From Lentisphaeria bacterium (GTDB lineage: Bacteria; Verrucomicrobiota; Lentisphaeria; Victivallales; Victivallaceae): 64,000 bases of DNA. Shown piece by piece: positions 49,728-59,766 of the stretch; the stretch's first letter is position 1; each line of letters opens with the position of its first letter. The notes beneath the pieces are model-generated. The model did no database searches, had not been told where the DNA came from, and saw only the letters and a list, made by a program, of their open reading frames with translations. Location of the stretch: NCBI GenBank assembly GCA_022009855.1, contig CP091727.1:3844001-3908000 (forward strand). The letters are read 5' to 3'. Made by a program: the position numbers and the translations under genes.

Positions 49728-51141
49728 TCACGCATTGCTCAGGCGACCGTGAAGAAGAGGCCACTCCTCGAGTCCGAAGAAGAGCAGATTGGCGTTTCGT
49801 TCCAGCGTCATTGTGCCGTTTTCACAGCGGATCAGAAAACGGAGGCGGTAGGGCGTTTCATACAGGTGAGCGAGCACTTCCAGCGTGCCGTCATCCTGCC
49901 AGGCCGCGCTTGCCGCGATCCGGCGAAGCCGGGAACAGCCGAAACGGGTATGATTGTCGATTCGACGGCCGAATCCGGCTTCGAGAAACTCTTCCACACC
50001 GTTCCGGCGCAGGATCAGGCGGCAGCTCGTGGCGGTCGATTCCACCCGAAGCGCCTCTGCTCCGATGCTGTTCGGTTCGAATCCGGTTGCGTGCCAGTGG
50101 CACTCCCGGCCGGGACCGGGCAGAACTGGAAAGGCGGCGCAGGCGATTCGCGCCCGAAGCGCCTGCTGTTCCACCGTCGCTTCCGGCAGCGGATCCTGCT
50201 GCATGGCCGGCAGAAGAATATCCCAGACCCGGTCGAGAACCGACTGCATGTTGCGCATCCCGCTGGTGACTGCGAGCGCGGCATCTTGATCCGGCATCAC
50301 CAAGGCGTACTGCCCGAAGGCGCCGTCTCCCCGGTAGGCGTTGTGTCGACAGCGCCAGAACTGGAACCCGTAACCGACCTGCCAGTCCGGCTGTGAATTC
50401 ATGGAGTTGTCGATCTGAAACGAGGTTGCCAGCTCCAGATAATCCGCCGGTAGAATCTGCTGTCCCTCCCACCGGCCGCCGTCGAGCAGCAGCTGGGCGA
50501 ATCGGGCGATCTCTTCGGTCGTGAGGCGGAACCCCCATCCGCCGAGTTCGGTTCCCTGCGGATCTTTTTTCCCATTCCCGCTCGCCGAAGCCGAGCGGAG
50601 CAAACAGTCGCGGACGCAGGTAATCGGTCAAATTTTCTCCGGTGAGGCGGCGGATGATCGCCGAAAGCATGTAGGTCGCTCCGGAGTTGTAGACGAACCG
50701 GCTGCCCGGCTCGTAGACCAGCGGACTGCGGAAAAAGCTCTTGACGAAATCCGGTTCATGCTGGTTGATCATATAGCAGAGGGCGCAGCGGTCGTGTCCG
50801 CTGGACATGGTCAGCAGGTGGCGCACCGTCATGCGCAGAAAGCGTGGATCGGGATCCCGTGGCAGCTTTTCCGGAAAGAATTCCGCTACGCTGTCGTCGA
50901 GTTGAAGTTTCCCCTCCTGCCGGGCGAATCCGATCGCCGCCGAAGTGAAACTCTTGCTGAGAGAGAAGAGTTCGTGCGGTACATCGGGGCGATAGGGTGC
51001 GTTCCACAATTCCGCCGCCACTTTGCCGTGACGGAGAAGCATGAAGCTGTGAACACTGTCGAGCTCCGCGAGAGAGTCGATAAAGCGGCTGATGACGGAA
51101 GAGGAAATTCCGACGGATTCCGGTGTCGTGCGTAAAAGCAT
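49728..51141 (-). CDS. Serine hydrolase, class C beta-lactamase family, frameshifted
   Basis: About 470 residues. The SxxK nucleophile motif is in LFSLSKSFTSAAI, and the second motif Tyr-x-Asn-like YNS is in FVYNSGATYMLSA. GELGGWG-like ELGGWGFRLTTEEIARF and GYGFQFWRCRHNAYRGDGAF (third motif region) follow. The C-terminal 150 residues form a beta domain. No signal peptide, so it is likely a cytoplasmic esterase or peptidase rather than a beta-lactamase. One correction in the T-run near 50570 is needed. The ATG at 51141 has AGGAG upstream. Confidence 0.85.
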
Positions 51142-51245
51142 TCTGACGATTCTCCTGATGAATGATTTCCCTGGTTTAATTTGCCACAAATCCGGATATT
51201 TTCCATTCCGTTTCGGGAAAAATCCGCAAAAATCCCGCTTCATGG

Positions 51246-51273
51246 CAAAAAACAGCGGGCATGAAGCCCGCTG
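51246..51273 (-). terminator. Intrinsic terminator after the double aldolase gene
   Basis: A perfect 8-bp stem (51253-51260 with 51266-51273) with a 5-nt loop, then six Ts on the minus strand. Confidence 0.85.
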
Positions 51274-51300
51274 CCTTTCGCATTGTTCTGCCGCCGTCAC

Positions 51301-52596
51301 TTACGGGATCAGCTTGAAGGCCTTGACCAGGTCGGCGATCTGCGCGTCGGTGATCGGCTTCATGCCGCCGAGGTTGCGGGCGCTGACCGTCGCCTTGGCG
51401 CTGTATTCCGCCACTTCCATGCGGTCGTAGGCTTCGAGCAGCGTCTTGCCGCTGGAAACCATGCAGTCGTTCTGAATCAGAATGATCGGGTAGCGCGGCG
51501 AAAGCGTATCGGTGATCCGTTTGAGGTCGCGATAGTTGGTGCCGTATTCGAAGGTGGGCATTTCCCGCAGCAGAATGTAGCTTTCGGGAATGACCCGCGG
51601 ATCGAATTTTTCATGCGCAACCGTGTATGCCATCAGGTGCGGCGGATTGGCGATGATCAGCGAATTGAGTTCCGGCTGAGCGTCGAAAATCGCCTTGAAG
51701 AACCATGCCGCCCGGCTGAGTTTCCGACCGGATTCGTAACGGAATCCCTTGACCAGCACAAGGTCTTCCGGCCGGATGGTGCCGCGGTCGACGCCGCGCG
51801 GAGTGATCAGAAAGCGCTCCTTGTCGACCCGTACGCCGAAGGTTCCTTCGGTGCTGGTGAAGAGCATCTGCCGGTAGGCGCGGCGGATCAGTTCGGTCAT
51901 CTGATAGCGCAGCTCCATCTCCTCGCTGGTCCGGATCTCCGGATCGAAGGGGCGGAAATCCGTGTTGCGGTCGAGCATACTGAATTCGATGTCGGTATCC
52001 GAAAGGTAATGCGGCGTGCCGATCTGCGTGGAACGGTTGATGAGCCGCGCGCAGAAATCGAGTGTCTCAAAACGCTGAAACGCCTGGAGCAGTGTCGCAC
52101 CGGCGGTGCAGGCTCCGTGATTCTCCAGCAGGATCGTGCTGTGCCCGGCGGAAAAATGCCGCCGCGACGTTCTTGCCGAGCGCCTCGCTGCCCGGGACCT
52201 CGTAGGGGCATAGCCGACGGTGCCGCAGATCATCTTCGCCGTCGGATGTACGGCCGTGTTCGGAATCTTGCCGGCCACGCTGAAAGAGACCAGCGCCGGC
52301 GGATGCGCGTGCAGAATCGCTTTCACGTCGGGGCGGATCTTGTAGATCGCACGGTGGAAGGGAAATTCGCTCGAGGGCTTGTGGCGGCCGATCACCGTGC
52401 CGTCCGGTTTGACGCAGACGATGTCTTCGCGGTGCAGCGTTCCCTTGTCGACACTGCCGGGGCTGATCCACATGTTTCCTTCGGAATCCAGGATCGACAG
52501 GTTCCCGCCGGAAGTCGTGGTCATGCCGTAGCCGTAGATACGCTTCATGATCTCAACGATCTGGTCGCGCGGGTGTACGAAATTGGTTGTGTTCAT
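51301..52596 (-). CDS. Class II aldolase/adducin family protein with two tandem domains
   Basis: 431 residues. The first domain has TTTSGGNLSILD, SSEFPFHRAIYKIRPDV, AILHAHPPALVSF (metal His pair) and ILLENHGACTAG. The second domain repeats the pattern in part (FRYESGRKLSRAAWFFKAIF, SLIIANPPHLMAY), with PILIQNDCMVSSGKTLLEAYDR, and lacks the metal His residues, so it is probably structural. A stretch at 52145-52205 is read in the wrong frame and then corrected; the expected residues are APYEVPGSEALGKNVAAAF. It may be a sugar-phosphate (fuculose/rhamnulose-like) aldolase; substrate unknown. Confidence 0.83.
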   Translation of the reverse strand: MNTTNFVHPRDQIVEIMKRIYGYGMTTTSGGNLSILDSEGNMWISPGSVDKGTLHREDIVCVKPDGTVIGRHKPSSEFPFHRAIYKIRPDVKAILHAHPPALVSFSVAGKIPNTAVHPTAKMICGTVGYAPTRSRAARRSARTSRRHFSAGHSTILLENHGACTAGATLLQAFQRFETLDFCARLINRSTQIGTPHYLSDTDIEFSMLDRNTDFRPFDPEIRTSEEMELRYQMTELIRRAYRQMLFTSTEGTFGVRVDKERFLITPRGVDRGTIRPEDLVLVKGFRYESGRKLSRAAWFFKAIFDAQPELNSLIIANPPHLMAYTVAHEKFDPRVIPESYILLREMPTFEYGTNYRDLKRITDTLSPRYPIILIQNDCMVSSGKTLLEAYDRMEVAEYSAKATVSARNLGGMKPITDAQIADLVKAFKLIP

Positions 52597-52658
52597 AGAA
52601 ACCGCACTTTCTCGATAGGGTTGGGTGACTGCGGCATATTTTTCCGCCGCACTTTTTT

Positions 52659-52686
52659 AATATACACCTTTTTATCGGTTTGGCAA
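52659..52686 (-). promoter_or_regulatory. Predicted promoter of the double aldolase gene
   Basis: On the minus strand, TTGCCA (52681-52686) and TATATT (52659-52664, preceded by GTG) are 16 bp apart. Confidence 0.55.
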
Positions 52687-52698
52687 GCGGCAGATCCA

Positions 52699-52727
52699 TT
52701 GAAAACGGCGGGGGAGGATGCTATATT
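52699..52727 (+). promoter_or_regulatory. Predicted bipA promoter
   Basis: TTGAAA (52699-52704) and TATATT (52722-52727) are 17 bp apart, 48 bp before the bipA start. It is back to back with the aldolase promoter. Confidence 0.6.
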
Positions 52728-52774
52728 AATAGATCATTTTCAAACCGTACAGATCAAATATCCGGAACAGTCTC

Positions 52775-54587
52775 ATGAGCGAAATCAGAAATATTGCGAT
52801 CATCGCACACGTCGACCACGGCAAAACCACTCTGGTCGACCAGATTCATTCGGCAGGCCAAGGTCTTCCGCGACAACGAGGTGGTCGCAGGAGTGCTTCC
52901 TCGACAACAACGACCTTGAGCGCGAACGCGGCATCACCATCCTTTCAAAAACATCAGCATTCGCTACAAGGGAGTGAAGATCAACGTGATCGACACTCCC
53001 GGGCACAGCGACTTCGGCGGTCAGGTCGAACGGGTTCTCAAACTGGCCGACGGTGTGATCCTGCTGGTTGACGCGGCGGAGGGGCCGATGCCGCAGACCA
53101 GGTTCGTGCTCGACAAGGCGCTGGCGCTCAACCTGCGCCCGGTGGTGGTCATCAACAAGATCGACAAACCGGACGGGCGACCGGACGAGGTGCAGAACAA
53201 AGTGTTCGATCTTTTCTGCGAGCTCAACGCTTCGGATGAACAGCTGGATTTCCCGACCCTTTACGCCAGCGGGCGCGATGGCTGGGCGGTTCGCGATCTC
53301 AACGATCCGCGCGAATCGATCTACCCGCTGCTCGACGCCATCCTGGAATATGTTCCGGCGCCGAAGAAGGTGGAAGGCCCGGTGCAGGCGCAGGTCGCCA
53401 CGCTTGACTATTCGAACTTCGTCGGCCGCATCGGCATCGGCCGGGTCTACCGCGGTACGCTCGACACCCGCAAGCCGCTGACCATCATCAAGCGGGATGG
53501 GCGGCAGGAGCCGGCGCAGGTCAAACAGCTTTTCACCTTTGAAGGAATTGGCCGCAAAGGAGACCAGCGTGGTCGAGTGCGGCGACCTCTGTGCAATTGT
53601 CGGAATCTCCGACATCGACATTTCCGACACCATCTGCGACGCGGAGCATCCCGAGGCGATGCCGGCGATTGCCATCGACGAGCCGACGATTTCGATGTTG
53701 TTCCGCATCAACGACTCCCCATTTTTGGGCGGGAGGGGAAATATGTCGGCAGCCGCCAGCTGCGGGAGCGTCTCTTCAAGGAGGTTGAGCGAGATGTGGC
53801 GCTCTCGGGTGGAGGATGTCAACGGCGAGGCGTTCAAGGTGTCCGGGCGCGGAGTGCTGCACCTGGCGATCCTCATTGAGACGATGCGGCGCGAAGGGTA
53901 TGAGTTCGCGGTAGCCAAGCCGCAGGTCATCTGCAAGGAGATCGACGGCGTGAAAAACGAACCCATCGAACGGCTTTCGGTCGATGTCCCTCGGAGTTCG
54001 CCGGAAAGATCATTGAAATCGTCGGCATGCGTCGCGGCGAACTCATTCAGATGGAGTCGCGCGGACAGCGGCAGCTGCTGGATTTCTTCATCCCGACCCG
54101 CGGGCTCATCGGACTGCGGAGCAAAGCGCTGACCGCGAGCCAGGGGGAGGCGATCGTCTCGCACCTTTTCGATCATTACGAACCGTTCAAGGGGCCGATT
54201 CCGTCGCGCACCAACGGTACAATGGTCAGCATGGCGCAGGGCAAGGCGATTCCCTTCGCCATCGACGGCCTGCAGCAGCGCGGCGAATTCTTCATCGAAC
54301 CCGGCGTGGACTGCTACGAAGGAATGATCGTCGGCGAGCACTGCAAAGAGGGTGATCTGGTCGTCAATGTACAGCGGGCCAAGCAGCTGACCAACCTTCG
54401 CGCTGCGGGAAGCGACCGCAATATGAAGATTGCGCCGCCCCGGAAGATGTCGCTCGAACAGGCGCTCGAATATATCGAGGATGATGAACTGGTCGAGGTG
54501 ACGCCTAAGAACATCCGACTGCGCAAGTTTTTCCTGACGGAACTGGAGCGTCGCCGTTCCCGCGGCAAAACCGCTTCGGACCTTTGA
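52775..54587 (+). CDS. typA: Ribosome-associated translational GTPase BipA/TypA, heavily frameshifted
   Basis: About 604 residues expected. G1 is IAIIAHVDHGKTTLVDQ, the switch region FLDNNDLERERGITILSK, G3 INVIDTPGHSDFGGQVER and G4 VVINKIDKPDGRPDEV. Domain II (GRIGIGRVYRGTLDTRKPL) and the BipA-specific C-terminus (RGLIGLRSKALTASQGEAI, RNMKIAPPRKMSLEQALEYI) follow. At least six corrections lie near 52852, 52888, 52948, 53552, 53725, 53800 and 53990. It acts in 50S assembly and stress translation. Essential-like conservation of every segment argues against real decay. Confidence 0.95.
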
Positions 54588-54605
54588 CGTGGAATTCAAA
54601 CACTC

Positions 54606-55870
54606 ATGAGGCGGCTTTTTGCGGCTCTGGCTGATTTCGACACTGCTGGCCTGTACGATTGCGCTTTCGGCGGCGCCCGGCAATGTGATTCTCATTCTCT
54701 GCAACGGGGTCAATCTCGCGCAGCTGGAGCTGGCGAGACAGGCGGGGATAAGGCAGGCCGGACTGTCCGGCATGGCGGCGTTGCCGTCTGCCGGAACGCT
54801 GCTTCCTCTGACCGGCAGATACCGGAGTCAGCAGATCGCCGCTCTTAACGCGCTCGCTTCCGGATATGCAGGGGATACCACACTGGGAGTGACCTCTTCC
54901 GGTGACGAGCTGGAGTCGCTGCTCGGCGAAGCGAGGCTGCAGGGGCGTCGGACCGGATTCATCACGGACGGGGCGCTGAACGACTGGCCGGGAGGAGCGT
55001 TTTTCGCCCGCGAGAATCCGCTGCCGCGACTGGACCGGATCGAGGCGTGGCTTCCGCTCTGCGACATCGATTTTCTGGGGGGAGCCCTGGTTCGTTCCAA
55101 GCCGGTGACGCTCGAACCGCTGGAGATGCCGATGAGCCGGCTCGGATACCAGCTGGCGCGCACCCCCGGGGAGTTGCGTGCCGCTTCCGCCGGTCGCCGT
55201 CTTTTTGCAACGCATGATCCCGCTGCGGAGCCTTCCGCTCTGCTCTCCTACATGGATACTGCGCTTCGGTTGCTGCCGGGGAAAAACGGAATGTTTCTGG
55301 TCGCGGATTGTTCCCGCCCGGCGAGGCGGCCGCCGTCAACGATACCGCGGGGGTGATCCGTGAATTGTGGCGGTTTGACCGGGTGCTCTGTCGTGCGCTC
55401 GATTTTTTCAAAGCGGCTCCCGGGAGGACGCTGATCGTCGTCGTGTCGCTCTATGACATCGGAGATCTGCAGCTGCCCAGACCAGTTTCTCAGGATTTTC
55501 CGGTGGGATTGACCAGACCGGAGATACTTGAGCGTCTCTCCGCCGGCCGGCTGAGCGGTCGTGACGCGTTGAAACTTGCCGGCGCAGGTGAACTCTTCGC
55601 TCGAACTCCCGGGAACTTGCCGCGGTGCTCGACAGCTATTCCCGGCTGGCGGAGTCTCCGCTGCCGCGCAGTTTTGCCCCCTGGCTGGATCGACTTCTCC
55701 ATCAGCGGGATCGTCACGAAGGGGTCGAATGGCTCACCCGCACCGTCACCATTTCCCTTACGCCGGTTTTCGCCATCGGCGTCGGCGCGAAGGAGTACGA
55801 AGGGGAGTACAATGCGCTCGAACTGCATGAAAAACTGCGCGGTTCCCTCGGAATCGGCAAGCGTCCCTGA
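54606..55870 (+). CDS. Alkaline phosphatase-fold secreted protein with lost active site
   Basis: Reading five Ts as four near 54617 gives the signal peptide RLWLISTLLACTIALSAAPG. The fold follows bacterial alkaline phosphatase: NVILILCNGVNLAQLELARQ, LPLTGRYRSQQIAALNALAS, RRTGFITDGALNDWPGGAFF, FLVADCSRP and TLIVVVSLYDIGDLQL. At each site the family residues are replaced: the GDGM Asp, the DSA nucleophile Ser, and the DHETGG metal ligands are absent. So it is probably a binding or structural protein. Corrections lie near 55325, 55470 and 55630. It ends immediately before the convergent DUF4186 stop. Confidence 0.7.
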
Positions 55871-56314
55871 TCAGAAGAGATCAGGCGTCACCGGCAGTTT
55901 TTCCGCCCCGTCGGCATGTTCGTTGATCCATCGCATCAGAATCGAGGTGATGAAATCGATCTCCTCCGTGGTCAGGCTTCTGCCCGATGGAATTTTGTGC
56001 CATTTCGCCAGGCATCCGCGGCAGCAGCAGCCGGTCGCATGCTGGGCGATGAAACAGGGATGTCCCCGCATGGGAGTCTGACGTCCGTCATTCCGAGGGT
56101 GTGCGGGAGCTAGCCGTTCCTGAATGAATCTCCGGCACTGCCCTCGAAGAACCGGGAATCCGGTTTCGGCGACGATGCGCACCTCTTTCTCTCCGAGCCG
56201 GAAACGTGAACGGAACTTCGAGGCGGCCAGCCGGAGCTTGAGCGCTTCGTACTCCTCCCCGGAAATTTCCGGGAGGGGAGTTAATGAATCGGAGCCAGTC
56301 ACCGAATTGCTCAC
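55871..56314 (-). CDS. DUF4186 family protein
   Basis: 147 residues from a GTG at 56314 (GACAGGAA upstream). The DUF4186 core is complete: SKFRSRFRLGEKEVRIVAET, RRFIQERLAPAHPRNDGRQT, PMRGHPCFIAQHATGCCCRG and CLAKWHKIPSGRSLTTEE. The HATxxCCRxC part suggests a metal site. Function unknown. It is the last gene of the MFS-ymdB-ribBA run. Confidence 0.85.
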   Translation of the reverse strand: MSNSVTGSDSLTPLPEISGEEYEALKLRLAASKFRSRFRLGEKEVRIVAETGFPVLRGQCRRFIQERLAPAHPRNDGRQTPMRGHPCFIAQHATGCCCRGCLAKWHKIPSGRSLTTEEIDFITSILMRWINEHADGAEKLPVTPDLF

Positions 56315-56342
56315 GGTGTTCCTGTCAATCTCCGGGGGCGGG

Positions 56343-57543
56343 TCAAAGCAGGTGGCCCATCCGTTCCTTTTTGGTGCGCAGATAGAATTCGTTTTCCTTG
56401 CCGGGTTCGATGATGATCGGAACCCGTTCGGTGATTTTGAGCCCATATCCGGAAACTCCGACCAGCTTTTTTCGGATTGTTGGTCAGAAGACGGATGGAT
56501 TTCACGCCGAGATCGAGCAGAATCTGCACGCCGATGCCGTATTCTCGCAGGTCGGCGGGGAAGCCGAGCTTCTCGTTGGCTTCGACCGTGTCGCAGCCCT
56601 GGTCCTGCAGCTGGTAGGCGTGGATTTTGTTGAAGATGCCGATGCCTCGTCCCTCCTGCCGGAGGTAGACGAGAACGCCGGAACCGTTGGCGACGATCTG
56701 ACGCATTGCGGCGTGCAGCTGCTCGCCGCAGTCGCACCGTTCGGAGCCGAAGACATCTCCGGTGAGGCATTCACTGTGAACGCGGACAAGGACATTTTCC
56801 TGATCCTTGACGTCACCGTAGACCAGTGCGAGATGTTCGAAAGAGTCCACCTTGGTCCGGTAGGGAATGACGCGGAACTCGCCGAACACTGTGGGAAGCC
56901 GGGCGCTGGCTCCCGGAATGATCAGCCGTTCATGATGGCGACGGTAGGCGATGAGATCGGCGACGGAACCCCATTTAAGGTGATGTTTTTTACGGAACTC
57001 ATCCAGTTGAGGCAGCCGAGCCATGGTACCGTCGTCATTCATGATTTCGCAGATGACTCCGGCTGGGACGAGTCCGGCCAGCCGGGCGAGGTCGACTGCG
57101 GTTTCGGTGTGTCCCGCCCGGCGCAGCACGCCGCCCGGACGGGCGATCAGCGGGAAAAGGTGCCCCGGTGAGACAAAATCTCCGGGCGCGGTGGCCGGGT
57201 CGATCAGCGCCTGTACCGTTTTCGCCCGGTCGAAGGCGCTGATGCCGGTCGTTGTTCCATGCCGGGCGTCGACGCTCTGGGTGAAGGCGGTGCCGAAGGG
57301 ATCGGTGAGCGACGCCGGGGTGGTCAGATTGAGTTCGGCGGCGCGCTCTGCGGTAATGGGGGCGCAGATGAGGCCGCGGGCGTGGGTGGCCATGAAGGTG
57401 ATCGCCTCCGGCGTGGCGTGGGCGGCGGCGACCACCAGGTCGCCTTCATTTTCCCGGTGTTCGTCGTCGGTGACGATCACCATTTTTCCCTGCCGGATAT
57501 CGGCGACCAGATCTTCAACCGGATCGAATGTGAATTGACTCAT
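56343..57543 (-). CDS. ribBA: Bifunctional 3,4-dihydroxy-2-butanone-4-phosphate synthase / GTP cyclohydrolase II
   Basis: About 399 residues. The RibB half has TDDEHRENEGDLVVAA and RHGTTTGISAFDRA. The RibA half has the zinc site LVRVHSECLTGDVFGSERCD followed by CGEQL, and VYLRQEGRGIGIFNKI. The frame is restored near 56468 (NNPKK then LVGVSGYGLKITERVPII) and ends YLRTKKERMGHLL. It makes both precursors of riboflavin from ribulose 5-phosphate and GTP. No FMN riboswitch is visible. It lies 29 bp after ymdB. Confidence 0.95.
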
Positions 57544-57572
57544 ATCAGGAATTATCCTCAACTGTTGGAGAG

Positions 57573-58359
57573 TTAAATGACGATTTCGCGGGAGATGGAT
57601 TCGATGGCGGAGGCTCTCCCGGTGAGATAATCGTAGGTGACGACCGCCGCATCGACCGGATCGGGCCGGATTCGACCACCGGAAGCCGGTTCGGCATGCC
57701 GATGGTGAACTTTTGAAGCACCGCGGCGACGTCGCGGCCGAGGACGCTGACCGAGGCACCCACCATGCCGACGTCGGTCTGCACCGCGGTTCCGCCTGGC
57801 AGAACACGGGCGTCGGCGGTCGGCACATGGGTGTGGGTACCGAGCACCGCAGTCACTTTGCCGTCCAGGAAATAGCCCATGGCGAGCTTTTCACTGGTCG
57901 CTTCGGCATGGAAGTCGACGATGATGTTTTTGACCGAGGCGGGAATTTCCGTCAGAATCCGCTCGACCGTCTCGAAGGGGCAGTAGGCCGATTCGCGCAT
58001 GAACACCTTGCCCAGCAGCGCGATGACGGCAACGTCGCCGCCGGCCGGATTGCGGAAGACGCCCCAGCCGCGGCCGGGCTGGCGCTTCGAAAAGTTGGCG
58101 GGCCGGATGATCTGGGAAAACTGCCGGATGTCTGAGTCGAATCCTTTTGATCCCAGGTGTGGTCGCCGCTGGTGAGCACGTCCGCCACGGTCAGGAGTTC
58201 GCGGGCGCAGCCGGCGGTCAGTCCGTTCCCCGCCGCTGAGTTCTCCGCATTGGCGATGACGAACTGGCAATTGAATTCGCGGCGCAGTTCCGGCACAAGC
58301 TGTTTGACCGCTTCACGGCCCCCTTTGCCGACGATGTCGCCGATAAAAAGCAATCTCAT
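57573..58359 (-). CDS. YmdB family metallophosphoesterase (2',3'-cyclic nucleotide phosphodiesterase-like), frameshifted
   Basis: About 262 residues. Motifs: MRLLFIGDIVGKGGREAV, FVIANAENSAAGNGLT, VLTSGDHTWDQK (Asp in place of the usual Asn in GNHTWD), NIIVDFHAEATSEKLAMGYF, VLGTHTHVPTADARVL and GTAVQTDVGMVG. These give the dimetal site of YmdB, a phosphodiesterase affecting biofilm and RNA turnover in Bacillus. Corrections are near 58145 (a G is missing) and 57660. The start overlaps the MFS stop (TGATG). Confidence 0.9.
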
Positions 58360-59603
58360 CAAAAACCTCGTTGTTCGGTGATTTCATAACATAACACTCC
58401 AGAGGAAATTCTTCCAGTCAAACCGTCTTTTTTTTCGCGGTGTTTCCACAGCAGGCGGAGTGTGATGAGCAGGACTGCCAGAAACGCCGCTGGGCTGACG
58501 AACAGCGCGGATTGAATGCCGATCCGGTCCGCCAGAAATCCCACGCCGAGCAGCAAAAGTCCGGCGACGCCCCAGGTTCCGCCGACGATCAGCCCCATAC
58601 GGGCGCCGAGCGACGGACCGTTCGGCGCGGTGCGGGCGAGCACCACCAGCTGGGGAAATCCGGCGCCGACCAGCGCGCCCGCAAGAAAGAGCAACGGCAG
58701 CGCCGAGGCGGAACCGGCGGCGCACAAATACCAGATCAGGAAAGGCAGCCCTGCTGTGATCTCCCCACAGGATGCACTTGATGACGTGAAACCGCCGGAT
58801 CAGAAAACTGGTGGTCAGCGCGCCGGCTCCGGCACCGGCTCCGAACAACATGGCGCTGAGTCCGCCGAAGGCGAGAGAGAAGCCGTGCGCCTCGTTCAGA
58901 CAGGTCGGCAGCAGTCCCTGGATCACCGTGCAGCCGGTGTTGATCAGCGTGGCGACCAGAAACACCTCTTTAAAGGTCAGAATGTCCCTCCGGGGAGCCG
59001 GGGCGCATTCTTCGCCCCGGCGCCGTCCTTCGCCAGCCGAAGCCGGAGCGTACTGAGGAACAGCACCAGCAGCAGAGCCGGGATGATCAGCAGGAACAAG
59101 CCCGGGAAGCCGGCGAATTCCACCAGCGTGCCGCCGACCAGCGGTCCGGCCGCATAGCCGAGAAATCCCGAAAGCATGAAGATCGAAGTCGCCACCGCGG
59201 GGGAGATTGCCGTCCCGTCGATTGCGCAGACCGCGCGCAGCCCTTCCGGATGAACCAGTGCCACGCCGACGCCGAGGATCAGAACCAGCGCGGTCAACAT
59301 CCACATCGCTCCGGCACCGGCTGGAATGAGTCCGATAAAGCAGATGATGCAGCCGAGCAACAGGCCGGTTTGAGGGAGCAGGGGGCGGGTGGCGTTCTTG
59401 CGGAGCGTTCCCGCCCAGAGCTGGATCGTGTTGGAGCTGAAGGCGCACAGGGTCAGGAGCACGGTCCCCATGCCGATGGAGAGCGTGTATTTTTCGAGCA
59501 GGACCGGCAGAAATCCGGGCAGGGTGCCGGAAAGCATATCCACCATGAAGTGCACGGCGGTAAGCACTGCCAGCTGACGAAATGCGAGAGAATGTCGTGT
59601 CAT
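58359..59603 (-). CDS. MFS transporter (fosmidomycin-resistance-like), frameshifted
   Basis: About 414 residues and 12 predicted transmembrane segments. The N-terminus LAVLTAVHFMVDMLSGTLPGFLPVLLEKY has the HFxxD pattern of the Fsr-like MFS group, with ALVHPEGLRAV in loop 4-5 and GFLGYAAGPLVGGTLVEF in TM5. The second half (LLPTCLNEAHGFSLAFGG, GLIVGGTWGVAGLLLLGVGF) is regained after corrections near 58985 and 58760. It is an inner membrane exporter or importer with unknown substrate. First gene of the operon with ymdB. Confidence 0.85.
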
Positions 59604-59634
59604 CGGGAGTTCCTTTCCGGAATTTGGATCATAT

Positions 59635-59663
59635 AATATACATCTTTCCCGCATTTTTATCAA
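59635..59663 (-). promoter_or_regulatory. Predicted MFS-ymdB-ribBA operon promoter
   Basis: On the minus strand, TTGATA (59658-59663) and TATATT (59635-59640, preceded by ATG) are 17 bp apart. Confidence 0.55.
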
Positions 59664-59701
59664 GGGATTGCCGGGATGTCTCCGGAGGTTTGAAACAGGG
59701 T

Positions 59702-59729
59702 TTGAAACTTCGCCGGAGCGTGTTATGTT
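59702..59729 (+). promoter_or_regulatory. Predicted promoter of the HD-domain gene
   Basis: TTGAAA (59702-59707) and TATGTT (59724-59729) are 16 bp apart. GAGGAGG RBS follows. Confidence 0.5.
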
Positions 59730-59766
59730 ATACCGGAGCCCCGAGAACAATTTGAGGAGGTAACGT

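Noticed and set aside
52800..54773. A 657-codon minus-strand open frame
   Set aside because: It is a shadow of typA, which is unmistakable despite frame errors.
57544..57572. An FMN riboswitch ahead of ribBA
   Set aside because: Only 29 bp separate ymdB and ribBA, far too short for the aptamer.
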